Source: Podarcis raffonei (taxonomy: Eukaryota > Chordata > Lepidosauria > Squamata > Lacertidae). Taken from it: DNA of 64,000 nucleotides. The notes beneath the pieces were generated by a model. The model ran no database searches. It was given only the letters and a program-made list of their open reading frames with translations, and had not been told where the DNA came from. Made by a program: the position numbers and the translations under genes. The stretch is taken from positions 43,497,479 to 43,561,478 of the forward strand of contig NC_070611.1 in the NCBI RefSeq assembly GCF_027172205.1, in the 5' to 3' direction. Below are positions 34,383 to 46,398 of the stretch, one piece after another (position 1 is the first letter of the stretch; each line of letters opens with the position of its first letter).

Positions 34383-36520
34383 GAAAACATATCAGGATGA
34401 ATGCTGAATAAACAAGTTGTCTGGTAGGATTCTGGTCACATTCTTAATGGAATAGGCTCCTTGTTATATTTGGGTTGTTTGGAGGGAGAAGACATGAGAT
34501 GAGCCCAGCATTCAGGGGACAGAGGCCCATTGCCGCCCCTCACTTTGGGTGTTGGCTGCCTTAGAAGCCTGGGGGTGGGGGGCGGATTATTTAGCTAAAA
34601 GTGGGAGAGTCGGAGGAGGCTTGTGGATTTCCTGAAGTGCCCCCTACCTCTTATCCTATAATTCAAACAGTGGACAAACCTAATATACAAACAGTTTTTT
34701 CCCATTAAAGCTATATGTTTCAGGGCTTTGTTTACACAGCCAGGTATCCTGGGATGACAACCACCGAACTCATTCAACCCTCTAGTTTGTTTATACATTC
34801 CAGGGATGAATAAAGAATTGGTTTGCTGCAGGAGTTAGACAACTCCCATCAAGGTCAGAGGTGTCTAACTAACGTATATTTCATCCAGATTAAGTGATCA
34901 TGAAAGAGTTCTCCCTGTTGATGGGTAAGCTTACCATTCCTGAGAAAAACAAAATGAGTGACTTTAAATGACCCAACATACTCAGCAAGGGTGTGTACTG
35001 AAAACATCTGTGGTTCCTTAAAAAGCTAACCTTTGGCACTTGACTCATAAACAAGCTTTAGGAACTGTTCAAGTAATATGCTTGACACTGAGTGCAGGAG
35101 TGCTAGGAAGCAAAGGCCAATCTCATCTTGATATGGATACCTTTGGAATACCCTCATTTCCCACATTCATAAGTATATTGGTGCATGCAGGAGGAAAACT
35201 TATTGTCATATCTTCCTATATACATAAAAATGTAAGGCCACCATCAAGCAGTCGCCACTGGACAATTTGTAGTACCTTATTACACTCCTAGATTTTCATG
35301 AAGTCAGGGCATGGGAGGGACACAAAAGAGAAGGCAGGTTTTAAAATGGCCGTTTTCAACAACAGCAGAGGGTTGACTAACGTGGTGCTGGAGGGACACA
35401 GAGGAGCTGCGAGGATACATGCTGGGGGCTTGAAGGAGCTGTGAGGGAATGGGGGAACTGAGTGAAGTGTAAAGGGAGGGGTGGTTGGTAGGCAGGGCTG
35501 GCGAGCATAAAACTGCAATTTGTGAAGTGATCCTAAGATGCTATTTTGTTGGCACACTTTGAGTTCCCTATTTAAATCCATTACATGCACAAGAAAACCA
35601 AACTCCGTTTGAATATAAAAATGTTTGAGGGACTCTTGGTATTTCAGAGTCTGAAAAGGGAGAGAAACAGCTGCATCCCATCTTGCATTGCTGATCGAGC
35701 CATGTGCTTCTCCAAGGGAGGAAAAGAGTGGAAGCAACAAGTGAGCTCATATTTAGACAAAGTACAAAATAGATATATGCACTGCCTGACTACACCCTGC
35801 AGATCATGTGGAATGTTGAAGCCAGCCATGAGAGGAAGCAGCTCACAAAACCCTGCCTGCCTCATTTCCTTGTGCATATTCTGACTCACTAGTTGGGGCA
35901 GGCTGCCAAGCATCAGGGCCTGAAGGACCATTTCTTGTTGCCTCTTCCCCTCTTTTCCCTTCTGCCATGCAGGAAAGATACTGACTCCACTATAGGGGCT
36001 TTCCCACAAGGTACCAACACACACACAATCAGTTAGCCAGTGAAAGTGGGGAAATAGTGCCAGCTCCCATCAGTTCCCAGGCTGCATTTGTCAGAAGCAG
36101 CTGACATCAAACTTCACACCCTGTTGTTGAATGCACCAAGGATGTGGCAAGAGAGTGAGAGAAACAAGCCTGAAGCTGGAATGCCAAACACAGTTGTGGG
36201 AGGCTAAGTCCCACTGGGCACTAGGGATGAAAGAAGGCATTGTTTTTTGTTCCACCCTGCATTTGCCGCATGCAGCACTGTTTCCATACCACTACAGTTC
36301 ATCTTCTGCCAAAAATATGTTATTCATCTCACTGTCTGCTGTGGCAAAATTACTTATGTAATTTGTGTAAATTTGCTTAAAAGTATGTAAATTATGTTGT
36401 CATTATATTATTCGACCCCATTAATTTCAGTGCAAAGGGAACACAGTGAAAATGGGGAAAATATAATCAATTGTTTATCATTTGTGGACTGAAAGCACCA
36501 GCAACAGTGAATACTGATAA

Positions 36521-36717
36521 TTCCGTGCACTCTGGCTTCTGTCACGGTGTTTCGTTGCACCAGAAGCAGTTTAGTCCTGCTGGCCACATGACCCAGAAAG
36601 CTGTCTGTGGACAAATGCTGGCTCCCTTGGCCTGAAAGCGAGATGAGTGCCGCAACCCCATAGTCACCTTTGACTGGACTTAACTGTCCAGGGGTCCTTT
36701 ACCTTTTATCTTTACCT
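36521..36717 (+). repeat. Sauria-type SINE, 5' truncated
   Basis: GCTGGCCACATGACCC, GCCTGAAAGCGAGATGAG, GACTGGACTTAACTGTCCAG and the tail CCTTTACCTTTTATCTTTACC match the 3' part of Sauria SINEs of squamates, which end in ACCTTT-like repeats borrowed from Bov-B LINEs. Confidence 0.75.
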
Positions 36718-38154
36718 AGATGAAACAGCATTTGAAAATTAATCAGTTCTTTTTTATCGTCTCTAATTCATGGAATCCAAGTGCCAAAAATTAACTGCCA
36801 TTAAGCTGACTGCAAAAAAGAAGCCATACATCTTCAAAGAGCATGCAGTTGGACTGTGGAAGGTATTACCACAGAAGATAATCACGTCAAAATTATTTGG
36901 CTAGAGTTTAGACTCTTTGTAGTTAATGCTATCTATAGTCCTGTGCAGTAAGATAAGATTAGCTGAGCCACGTACTTTAAGGCATAGGAATTTCTTTCTT
37001 CTCCTTACAAAATGAATAGCAGAATTGGATGAATGAATTTTATGTACCCCTGCCCCATTTTCCATTGATGTAGGAACTTGCCAGAGATGCGTTAATGAAA
37101 GAAACATAATCTAGGTTGATGCATTTTAGGGTTTCTGCAAAGATCACATTGCCTCACCTTCATTTTAACTTTTTGACCTATAGCTAGAGGGAATATAACT
37201 GCCCATAAGTACTATGCATACTATAAATTTTTCGCCACCACCACCACAATCTATTCCAGATGTAAATCTTGATTTCTTGCCTAAGCATGTATCAGGCTTG
37301 AGCTTCAGGTTGAAATCATTTTACTTGAATGGCTTAAGATATCGGGATTGGCAGTTACTCCATTCAGTGAGAAGTTGTCTACCTTATGGTATGATATCCT
37401 GGGATAACATATGGATTTTGTGTACATGGGTTTGACTTACGCTGGAAAGAAAGAATTGTATGCATTTGGATGCAGTTCCATCGTCGTAAAAATTAAGTAT
37501 ACTGTCTGCTAAAACATTGTCAAATAGGGCTATTTCTGGTGGGGAAAATGGGTACCTGGATGATGTCCATTTTACAACAACAGATGGAGTCCAACTCAAT
37601 ATAGAAAACATCTGGGAACTTTGAATCTTACGCAATGGGTTGGCCTAAGGCAGCTTGGCACAAAGGATAAAAAAGGACTATTTACTGGTATAAAGCAGCT
37701 TGTAGTCCAAAGCATTTCTTATCACTTTTCAAGTCTGGGCAGGAAAATAATGTAGATAAATCACATCTGGCTGCAGAGAATGAGTCAGCTCAGGACATAA
37801 ATTTGTGCAAAAGAAACAAGGAGAGGAGAGAGGAAATACAGAGGAGTGAGTACTTCTGATTCATATCCCAATGAGCTATTTGATGTTTTGCCTGGCTTCG
37901 CTTGTTCTTACAAGGGTTTGATTAGTTGTATGGACCCCTTGTCAAAGCACCAGCAACCATTACAGAGATTAAAATAATGTTGACAGCCCTTGAAAAAACC
38001 AAAACCCCATTCCTTCTCTCCTTCCTTCCTTTCCTGTCTGTAGGAGTAATAGCTTGATTAGTCTGGGGGAGTGTGATGAAGGAATCATTGAGTGGAAGCT
38101 AAGTTAAGAGAATCCATTTACATAATTTCCCCCTAGATGGTGAGCCTCTCACTA

Positions 38155-38380
38155 CAGTGGTACCTCAGGTTACATACGCTTCAGGTTACAGACTCCACTA
38201 ACCCAGAAATAGTACCTCAGGTTAAGAACTTTGCTTCAGGATGAGAACAGAAATCGTGCTTCAGCGGTGCGGCGGCAGCAGGAGGCCCCATTAGCTAAAG
38301 TGGTGCTTCAGGTTAAGAACAGTTTCAGGTTAAGAACGGACCTCCGGAACGAATTAAGTACTTAACCCAAGGTATCACTG
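38155..38380 (+). mobile_element. TA-flanked mariner/Tigger-like miniature element, copy 2
   Basis: 226 bases, same family and orientation as 6769-6999, flanked by TA. It shares GCTTCAGGTTACAGACTCC and CCCATTAGCTAAAGTGGT. Confidence 0.88.
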
Positions 38381-38659
38381 TATTTGGTCAGAACATCTGC
38401 TGTGGTGTTCGCAGGTAATGGTGCACTGCAGGCATGGCCAGGTAGCCATCTTTTGTCATGTGTAATATCTGTTTGCATTGAATGTAGCACATTTGTACTT
38501 GCCTGTTGCTTCCTCACACATCCTGTGGGAGTAAACTCCATTTGGGGGATCAATATGGAGGCTCACACCAAGTTCCCAATTGGTCAGGCTGGATTGTGCA
38601 ATGCATTACAGGACAGAGTCTAGAGAGTCTCCAAAAACTTTCCATTATGAAACACACTA

Positions 38660-38890
38660 CAGTGGTACCTCGGGTTAAGAACTTAATTCGTTCTGGAGGT
38701 CCGTTCTTAACCTGAAACTGTTCTTAACCTGAGGTACCACTTTAGCTAATGGGGCCTCCCGCTGCCGCCGCACAATTTCTGTTCTCATCCTGAGGTAAAG
38801 TTTTTAACTTGAGGTACTATTTCTGGGTCAGCAGGGTCTGTAACCTGAAGCATCTGTAACCCGAAGCGTCTGTAACCCGAAGTACTACTG
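38660..38890 (-). mobile_element. TA-flanked mariner/Tigger-like miniature element, copy 3
   Basis: 231 bases, same family in the opposite direction, flanked by TA (38658-38659, 38891-38892). With copy 2 it makes an inverted pair around a 279-base spacer. Confidence 0.88.
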
Positions 38891-39624
38891 TATATCCACA
38901 TGTCATCTTGGCTGTTTCATCCTCTCCCCAACCAACTTCTGCCACCCCATCACCTCACAATCTCTCATCCAACCACAGTCCTTGGAAACAGTTACTCAAC
39001 CCATTTTTGTTACTGTACATGCAGAGCCCTCTTTGTACCTTATCTGGAGTTATTATTATTATTATTCTAACATTCAGCCAGTAGGTTCCTCATAAACTGG
39101 TTCTTGCCAGTTTTGTCATCAGGCCACACTCTTGTGTACATGACAGTGGCCTCACTGGTAAAAGGTTTTACGGAATTTCTACCTCAGTTCCTATGCATGA
39201 AGCTCTTTTGGGATCACAGGAAGATCTCTTGGAACATGCAGACAACTGAGTGTTTGCCATTTTTAGGCCCTTCATTTTAGGGTGCGTGTGTGTTGGGGGG
39301 AAGAATTTCAAGAATCACAATTACATGCACTACAATCATTTAGTTCTGCACACTCTCTTGCAATGTGCTAAGCTAAAGCAAAAACTAACACATGATCAGG
39401 ATAGTTCTCAGACCATTACACAGACAAACGTCCAGATATTGTCAGGGACATGGCACACAACAGGTGTGTGTTACACAATGCTATGGCTGCTGGATTGTGA
39501 AGCTGATTGTTTGGTAATGGTGAAGAATGATAAGTGTTTGCTCAAAGAGGAGCTAACAACTGGCAGTGTTTTCCTGTTCATCTGTAGGGAAGGGTCTGAG
39601 TTTAACGTGAATGTCTATGGCAGT

Positions 39625-39840
39625 AATAGAATCACAGATTTGGAGAGGGCTTTGTCTGCTATCTATTCCAACCTCTGTCAAAGCAGGAAGTCTAGTACTA
39701 TAGCATCTCCAGCAGTTGGGTGTTCAGCCAAGACTTGCAGACCATCAGTGAGGGACACCTCACTACCCTAGGCAATTGGTTCCATAGTTAAGCTATCCTT
39801 ACCATCAAGATGTGTCTGCTAATGTTGAAACAAAATCTAT
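39625..39840 (-). repeat. CR1-derived fragment, reversed
   Basis: ATAGAATCACAGATTTGGAGAG, CTATTCCAACCTCTGTCA and GGCAATTGGTTCCATAG are typical words of reversed CR1 3' regions. Confidence 0.6.
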
Positions 39841-40052
39841 CCATGTTATTTTCTTGTATGTGTGTAAAGAAACAGGCACTGCAAATACGTCACAGGACTC
39901 CAGAGTGTTCTTATCCAAAGGAAACTAAGCTGGGGACTTCTTACCATTTGGGGAATGCAGCAGTTGGAGGCACTTGAAGGGGGGCGGGATGAGACTAGGG
40001 ATAAAGGAGCAATGCAATTCAGTTCACATGTAAAAGCAAAATGGCTTAATCG

Positions 40053-40406
40053 ACCATAAATTCTGGTGTATTAGGCGACTGGGCGTATTAGACGACCCCC
40101 CAAATTGGCAGCTGCAGTCTTATAAGCCCAGTTGCCTAATACGCTGGGCAGCTCCGTGCCGGGAGAAAGCCGCTCGGTGCTGAGCGGAGCCCGCTGCCCC
40201 TGCTGCTGCTTCCGAAGCAGCAGTGGGTGGGCTTTGTGCCAGGCGGCTCTCTCCTGGTGGGGAGCAGAACCCGCCACCGCTGCAGCCGCTTCAGGGCCGT
40301 TGCGGCAGCAGCGGGGGGAACGTATACCCGGCGTATAAGACGACCCCTGACTTTTTAATCTCTTTTCCGGGGTTAAAAAGTCGACTTATATGCCAGAATT
40401 TACGGT
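40053..40406. mobile_element. Miniature DNA transposon with TAAATTCTGG ends and GC-rich core
   Basis: Left end ACCATAAATTCTGGTGTATT and right end ATATGCCAGAATTTACGGT are inverted; subterminal GGCGTATAAGACGACCCC words repeat. The core is GC-rich with GCAGCAG blocks. Superfamily not assigned. Confidence 0.7.
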
Positions 40407-40690
40407 ACACTTTCCAAAATAACACACCAGCTGATACATAGCTATCCTTTGAAATTCACATGACTCCAATGCATTTGTCCAGTCCAGTCCAGTCATGTGC
40501 ACAAAAATGCACAAAAAACCCATAGAACTGCAAGTATTAGTGAAAGTAACGTACAAAGTTGAATTATTCTAAGGAAAATTGTTTTGCAGAAACATGTGTA
40601 ATTAGGCAAAATTGCATACAAATATGTATTGAGAGAAATCCACACTTAAAACGCTGGTGGTGTTTCATGAGGACTTTAAAAAAAAAATCC
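40407..40690. repeat. Unassigned interspersed repeat X, copy 1
   Basis: CAGTCATGTGCACAAAAATG, TATTAGTGAAAGTAACG and GAGAGAAATCCACACTTAAAACGCTGGTGG are shared in order with copies at 45270-45575 and 53885-54400. AT-rich, non-coding, family unknown. Confidence 0.6.
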
Positions 40691-41005
40691 ACCACTGACT
40701 GCAGTGAGCATCCCATTGGGATAGGTACTAGTCTTTGATCGGGACGCTGCTAATGTGTGTGCCCAGTTGCACCCACTCAGGAGTGTGCAAAATTGCTGTC
40801 TGGATTTTCGTCCTCTGAAAGGAAACTTTGTAGTGCTAAAACTTTGATGAGTTCAAGTGGTTAAATATTTGTTATATTGAACAAACACACTGAAGGGAGC
40901 TGTCATGTGGTGTTAATACAAACTCTGTTGGATGAAAAATAAGACTTAGCTATACTTACACTCTGTTGAACCAGGTGGTCTCTTTCCTCCAAGCATGAGG
41001 ATTTT

Positions 41006-41007
<2 letters not shown>

Positions 41008-41093
<86 letters not shown>
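41008..41093. repeat. Compound (TC)n(AC)n microsatellite, 86 bases
   Basis: About 26 TC units followed without break by about 16 AC units; the longest pure simple repeat of the window. Confidence 0.97.
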
Positions 41094-41095
<2 letters not shown>

Positions 41096-43477
41096 TGATA
41101 TTTTGATGGCAAGCGGAATTGCTGCATTGGCCATACATGATACATGTGCTTATGTAGTGGGCTGCTTCTTTTGTCATTACATGCGCAATGGATTTCTTTA
41201 AACATTCATTCACCTGCTGCAACTAATTTAGAATTTGGTTCCTTTGAGTGCCAAACTCCCACTCAGTTCAAATACTTTGTTCTGTGTTCTCTTAATCCTC
41301 AACATCTCTCTCTCTCTCTTTTTTTTGGCTGGGGAGTGGGGGTGGGGGAGAGAAGAGAATACGAACAGAAAAGCCCAAGTACTTTTCACTCCTACTTTCC
41401 TTTACCACTAAGGAATGCAAACCAAATGGTAAGGGTTTTGAGGGCTTCTGTATTTATCCACAAGACTTTGCAAGTGTGCTCTTGTCTGAGAGTGCTTGTG
41501 GTACAGGGCACAACGAATGCTGGGGGAGGGAATGAGGACAGAGGAGATCTGGCCATCAAAGAGCCCCCATTCAAAACTCCTACTGCCTTTCAAGGCCTCC
41601 ATTCAATGCCCTTAGTGGTTAATGGCTTAGGCACAGACACTCTGCCCCCAAGATGTGGCTTTGACCCCATTCACCACTGACGTCCGTGTTCATACGCTCT
41701 CCTGTTCAATTTCCTGAGGTTTCTGATTTCCTGAGTGAGGGAAGGCGATGTTTAGAAAAGAGGTGCCAGACTGGAGGAGGATGCATAGGGAGAGGGAGGG
41801 CTTTGGAAGGGAGGGGTCACTTATCACAGATAAAAAGGTCCCCTTCTTTGCCAGTGAAGACTGCAGGGACACTGGGAGAAGAGAACCTTCAGGCAAGTCC
41901 TGTCTACAGAAGGAAGTGCAGCACATTACAGTGAGTATGCAGGACCTTACTAATGTCTGTATGGGGGTGCCTTGCACATGCAAAATTATAAGAAGTAAAT
42001 GACAGAGATCTGAGGGTGCTAATGTGTATGGATTACCTGTTTTGGGTTGTAGGATTTTAAAATGGGCTGATCTGGGCTTTTGCTGATTGGGAAACTCAAG
42101 ATCAGTCTCAATGATACTTGCTTATAATTAAAAAGACTTAGGACAGGCACATGAGCAATAATACTCTTCTTCCCCTTTGAAAGAGGCTCCAGATCAGGCT
42201 GTGTAAAAATATTGATGGCTGTTCCATTTCTTTAAATGATTCTCCCCTGTCATCGACAACGGAGGAACAAGTTGCTTGTATGCAGCCAGGTAATTTTGGT
42301 GAAAATGGTTGACATTACTTTCCATGAATTCTGGCTCAGAACTGAAAGCAGCAATGTTTCTGGCAAAGAACTTCCTGAACGTATTGATTATAAACAAGTA
42401 AAATTCTTCCAGGTGTTGTCATGATGACACCCAGAAAAATGTCAGTGTTTCTCTGAGTTGCCAGTCATAGGTCATTGACATGCTGATGAAAACCTGGATG
42501 GATCAAAATCAGGCCTTTCACTGAAACTTTATTATGTTAACAAAATCCTTACCAAGCTCTTAGTTGCCCTCGGAAAATGTTAGGCATTTTGTGGGTAAGA
42601 TGTTTATAGTATCAACATGGTGTTTAAAAAACCCATCCACGCTTCGGTAATGTTGGCAATTAATGTGGTGACAGAGGTAACAAATCAAAAGAGACCAAGG
42701 AGGAAAAAGTTAGCCAGAGAAACGGTGGCGGTCTTTCTCCCAGCATGCTCTTGGAGAAAGGCTGAAGACGAGAATGGCTGTCAAGAAAGTGAATTGGGCC
42801 GTGCTTTTTGTGACAACGCATCACTGTTAGAAGTCTCTTTACAGCTTCTCCCCTCCTCACCTGAAGCCTTTCTCCCAAGCTTATTTTTCCTCTGTTCTTT
42901 CTCCCTCCCTTTGCCTCAGCCACTTTTCTTGGCAGCACTGAGGCCTGCAGACACCAGAGTGGCCGTGATATGCAGCTGCCTCATAAAATCCATGTTCTGT
43001 AAATCTGAATTCTGTGGGACAGAAGCAATTCCTTACCAAGCAAGTGACTATCCTTAAAGGAGACTAAAAAATCTAGGAGGAGCTGGGGAACAAGGAGTGG
43101 AAGGGAAGCTGGTATGAGAGACTGGGATGGATTCATGTCAGGGGCTACATTTCTGGCTCAACCTCCTGGTGAATACAAATTTTAGAGAGAAGCAGTGTTT
43201 GAACAAAGATGAGGTTGATGACTGAGAAGGAAAGGTCCGATACTGGGGAAAAGAAGTCCTTTATTCATCTGGGGATAGTGCTTATAAACAGTCTTTTCCT
43301 TTCTGCTTTCTCTGTTTCTTTCCACATGCTCACAGAGCTTGGAAGAGGGCTATGGGTTTGGAGCGAGCTATTTCCTGGCCCTGCCAATTCCAACGTGATT
43401 TGGACATTCTCCTCTTCCAAAGTATTTTTGCCAAAGGGAGTAGTGTGAGTTCCTGCCTACTCCTGGGGAGTTTCATA

Positions 43478-43760
43478 TTATAAGAACATGAGAAGAGCTC
43501 AGATAGACCAGGCTAAGGCTCATCTAGTTCAGTATTCTCTTCTCAAAGTGGCCAGCCAGAAGCTTATGGGAAGCCCACAAGTGTGGCCTGAAGGCAACAG
43601 GGCTCTTCCCACTTGGGATTCCCAGAAACTGGCATCCAGGGAGGCACATCGTCTCCAACATTTCCACCTTGGATAGTGGCCACCTCTCCCCCTTTATTCC
43701 AGCGGGGCACATGTTGCCATCTGCTCCCAAGACCACTGCTTCTAAGGACCCCTGCCTTAA
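43478..43760 (-). repeat. CR1-derived fragment, reversed
   Basis: TAAGAACATGAGAAGAGCTC, CTCATCTAGTTCAGTATTCT, GTGGCCAGCCAGAAGC and CTTATGGGAAGCCCACAAG are the reverse complement of the 10165-10450 family. Confidence 0.68.
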
Positions 43761-44276
43761 TCTTACGCATCAAGGACATGTAAAAAATAAAAGTTCATAA
43801 AACCTCAGGAATAGCTGAAAAATGTGCCCCACCAGCCAGAACAAACTTAAGTGTTCAATGTCTTGTTTGGCTGTATGGCTCCAGAAGCTTATGGGCTAGC
43901 AAGCTGTTCAGACAGCCCAAATCTGGATTGATTTGGCACTTGTAACTGCTCCGTGTAGCCAGTTAGTTTTATTCTGAATGTGGTTTTACAAGTGGTTTGA
44001 GTATGACCACATATTCCATTTTTGGTAATTGTTAAGTTTACAGATGAGTAAATATTCCTCTGTTCTTGATTTCTAGGAACTTGGGATCTTAATCCCAATT
44101 CATTTTACTCAGAGAGCTTTTCATTCTGTGCTACTTTCCCTTTCTAGTACATCCAAGGAAGGGGGGAAAGGTAATGATAGAACTTCATCGGGGGGGGGGG
44201 CGGATATTGTTTTCCATGCCTATCATTTCTGCTCCATCCTGGCTACAGAGCTGTCTAACCAGCATGACCAATGGTC

Positions 44277-44296
44277 GTGTGTGTGTGTGTGTGTGT
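44277..44296. repeat. (GT)10 microsatellite
   Basis: Short dinucleotide run inside a decayed palindromic repeat (GTTGTAGTCTGGCAACATCT follows). Confidence 0.9.
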
Positions 44297-45269
44297 AAGT
44301 TGTAGTCTGGCAACATCTAGTGGGGCTCCAGCTAGCCAGCCCTGCCATACATACTTCATACATACTTATTTCTAGGTAGGCATGCATAGGATTGTGGTGT
44401 TAATGAATTGCAACAATGCAACTGATATACAAACCCATTGTTGATGTGATGCTAAAAATTCACCTTTTTGATGAGCAGACTGCTCTTGTTACCGTTCTGG
44501 CCTATTATGGTGGTGGTACATTATCTTCTGGAAAGCTACCAAAGAGTTCAGGCACCATGATTTTGCCATATGGTTTCTCAATCTTCTGAAGAGACCAATT
44601 TGAACAATTGAACTTGCATCTTCTTCCTGGGTATCTGTGTGAGCAGATGCTCAGCAGACCTGAAGACCCACATTAACAAAGCACAATATGGAACCAAGCT
44701 GTTTAGCTTAAAATCTAGTAGCATAATGGAAAAAACCACAACTCCTCTTGAGTATCTGAAAAGAGCACATTTATTCTCTTACTCTGCCCCATGTTACTTT
44801 TCCTGCACATACTCCATCACTTAAAGTGCCCTCCTCACCCTGACTTGGTTCATTTCTAGTAGTGGGAGAAAAGTGCCTACAGCAATTGAGTAAAATGGGG
44901 GACAGATCAGTTCTCCTCACTCACACACATTTATTTATTTTTTTGCTACATTAAGTAGATCCCTTGCCATTTTGGGCATGAATAGGAGTCATGCCAAGAA
45001 CAAATGTGACTGCCTTGGTCATATCTAGTTTGGACCTCACCAAGGTTTCCAACCTGTGTTTGGGCTGCACTATTTCAGTTCAGGCCAAAAGTGTGGTCCT
45101 TACATCACTGAATGCTCCTCCACAACTAAAAAAGCATCTCCTCATAGAAAACATGTAGGTGATGGCGAAGAACAGGTTAGAAACCTTTCACTCTGGCTTC
45201 TAATTTCCTGTGTGGAGGTGTTTTTGTGCGCGTAGAGAAGCATTCAGTCCTGACTTGCATTGGCTAGGG

Positions 45270-45575
45270 ATGAGGGACAAATTGGATTCAATATGCATCG
45301 AAAGGCGAAATTATGTAATTTGCATTTTCCAAAACAGTACACAAATCGTAGCAGCCGTCCTTCAAAATTCGCACTTCTCTTAATTTTGCAATGCAGTTGT
45401 CCAACCAAGTAATGTGTGCAAAAATGCAGATACCGAGGTAAAGTGTGCATATCAATGTATATATTAGTGAAAATAACACACACAAAATGCACTATATTAG
45501 GCAACATTGTATACAAATTGTGTCTCTTTGGAGAAATTCACATTAAATGTAGAGGACTGAACATCTTAAGATTAG
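45270..45575. repeat. Unassigned interspersed repeat X, copy 2
   Basis: TTTGCAATGCAGTTGTCCAA, TATTAGTGAAAATAACACAC, GGAGAAATTCACATTAAATG and AGGACTGAACATCTTAAGAT follow the order of copy 3. Confidence 0.62.
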
Positions 45576-46225
45576 AAAAATGAGAAACAGAAATTAATAA
45601 AGTCACACATCCCTGGTAGTGTCTTAGGCCACAAATAAGTTTACCAGGCCACAGAAAGCAGAAGTTCAAAGCGGGATTTGAGGGGGACTTATTTGGTACC
45701 CTTAGGAGAGATGTAGGAATCAGACAATTGGCGACAGTGGAATGCAAAACAATAGGTCTGGCTCAGGCAGATGGAGTTTAGAGAAGAGAAGCCAATGCTA
45801 AAATGAATTCTTAAATGAACATGCCCCAGGGAAAGTGGTAAATGTAGTGAATGTACCTGGAGGGATGATGGGCTGCCAAGTTCCAGAACTGTGTATGCAA
45901 AATGAACGTGGGAAAGGCAAGAAAATCAGAGGATAAATTAAACACATATGTTTAGGAGGAGCTCAGTTCATGGGCCAGCCCTCCACAGACCAATGTTTTC
46001 TGGAACATGTAGAGTTAACAGCTCACCTCCTTTTGAACTGTGGAGACCTCCCTCTGAAGAAAGGGAGGGGAAGGCAGCTTGCCCACTCCCACCAGAGGCA
46101 GATCTTAAAGCCATGAGTAGAGGTGTTTTATAACAGTCTCCTCCTGGAGTGCAAGTGCCAGTAGGTCCCTCCTGCCTTCCTCAGGCCCCCTTCATCTGAC
46201 TCTGTTGCTCCCCAGCTGTTGCTGT

Positions 46226-46235
46226 TTTAATAAAC
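46226..46235 (+). promoter_or_regulatory. candidate MGP TATA-like element
   Basis: TTTAATAAAC lies about 105 bases before the MGP ATG, which would give a 5' leader of roughly 75-80 bases, near what is usual for MGP. A weaker alternative, TTTTATAAC, lies near 46125. Confidence 0.35.
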
Positions 46236-46337
46236 ACTCCCCTGCTAAACTTTGCAGCTTGCCCAGAGGCTTTAGCTGTCCTCAGTGGAAACAGAGAAGA
46301 AGACAGTCGCAGAGAGAGAGAGGCAAAGAGATAAACC

Positions 46338-46398
46338 ATGCGGAGCCTTATCATCCTTGCGCTTCTGGCCGTCCTGATGATGGCAGCTTTCTGTTACG
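46338..46398 (+). CDS. MGP: MGP coding exon 1 (signal peptide)
   Basis: ATG in a good context (ACC before it), 20 codons plus one base, donor GTAGGT. The peptide [20 protein letters not shown] corresponds to the human signal peptide plus the first mature Tyr. Confidence 0.96.

Larger units (their letters stand above)
28831..36520. other. Intergenic DNA, mostly unassigned
   Basis: Holds a LINE tail at 30955, hAT family D copies and the 24-base direct repeat. No gene is recognised; the 150-codon reverse frame at 35288-35740 has no domain and biased composition. Confidence 0.5.
40691..46225. other. Intergenic DNA upstream of MGP
   Basis: Contains the 86-base simple repeat, a reversed CR1 piece and repeat X copy 2. 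The last few hundred bases before 46226 should hold the MGP promoter, but I cannot name specific sites beyond the TATA-like element. Confidence 0.45.

Noticed and set aside
35288-35740. 150-codon reverse-strand open frame
   Set aside because: Pro/Ser/Leu-rich composition, no domain and no conserved words; probably chance.
39250-39771. 173-codon open frame
   Set aside because: Its second half is read through a reversed CR1 fragment and the first half has no recognisable content.
42617-43057. 146-codon open frame upstream of MGP
   Set aside because: No recognised domain and no counterpart expected between ERP27 and MGP; kept out for lack of support.
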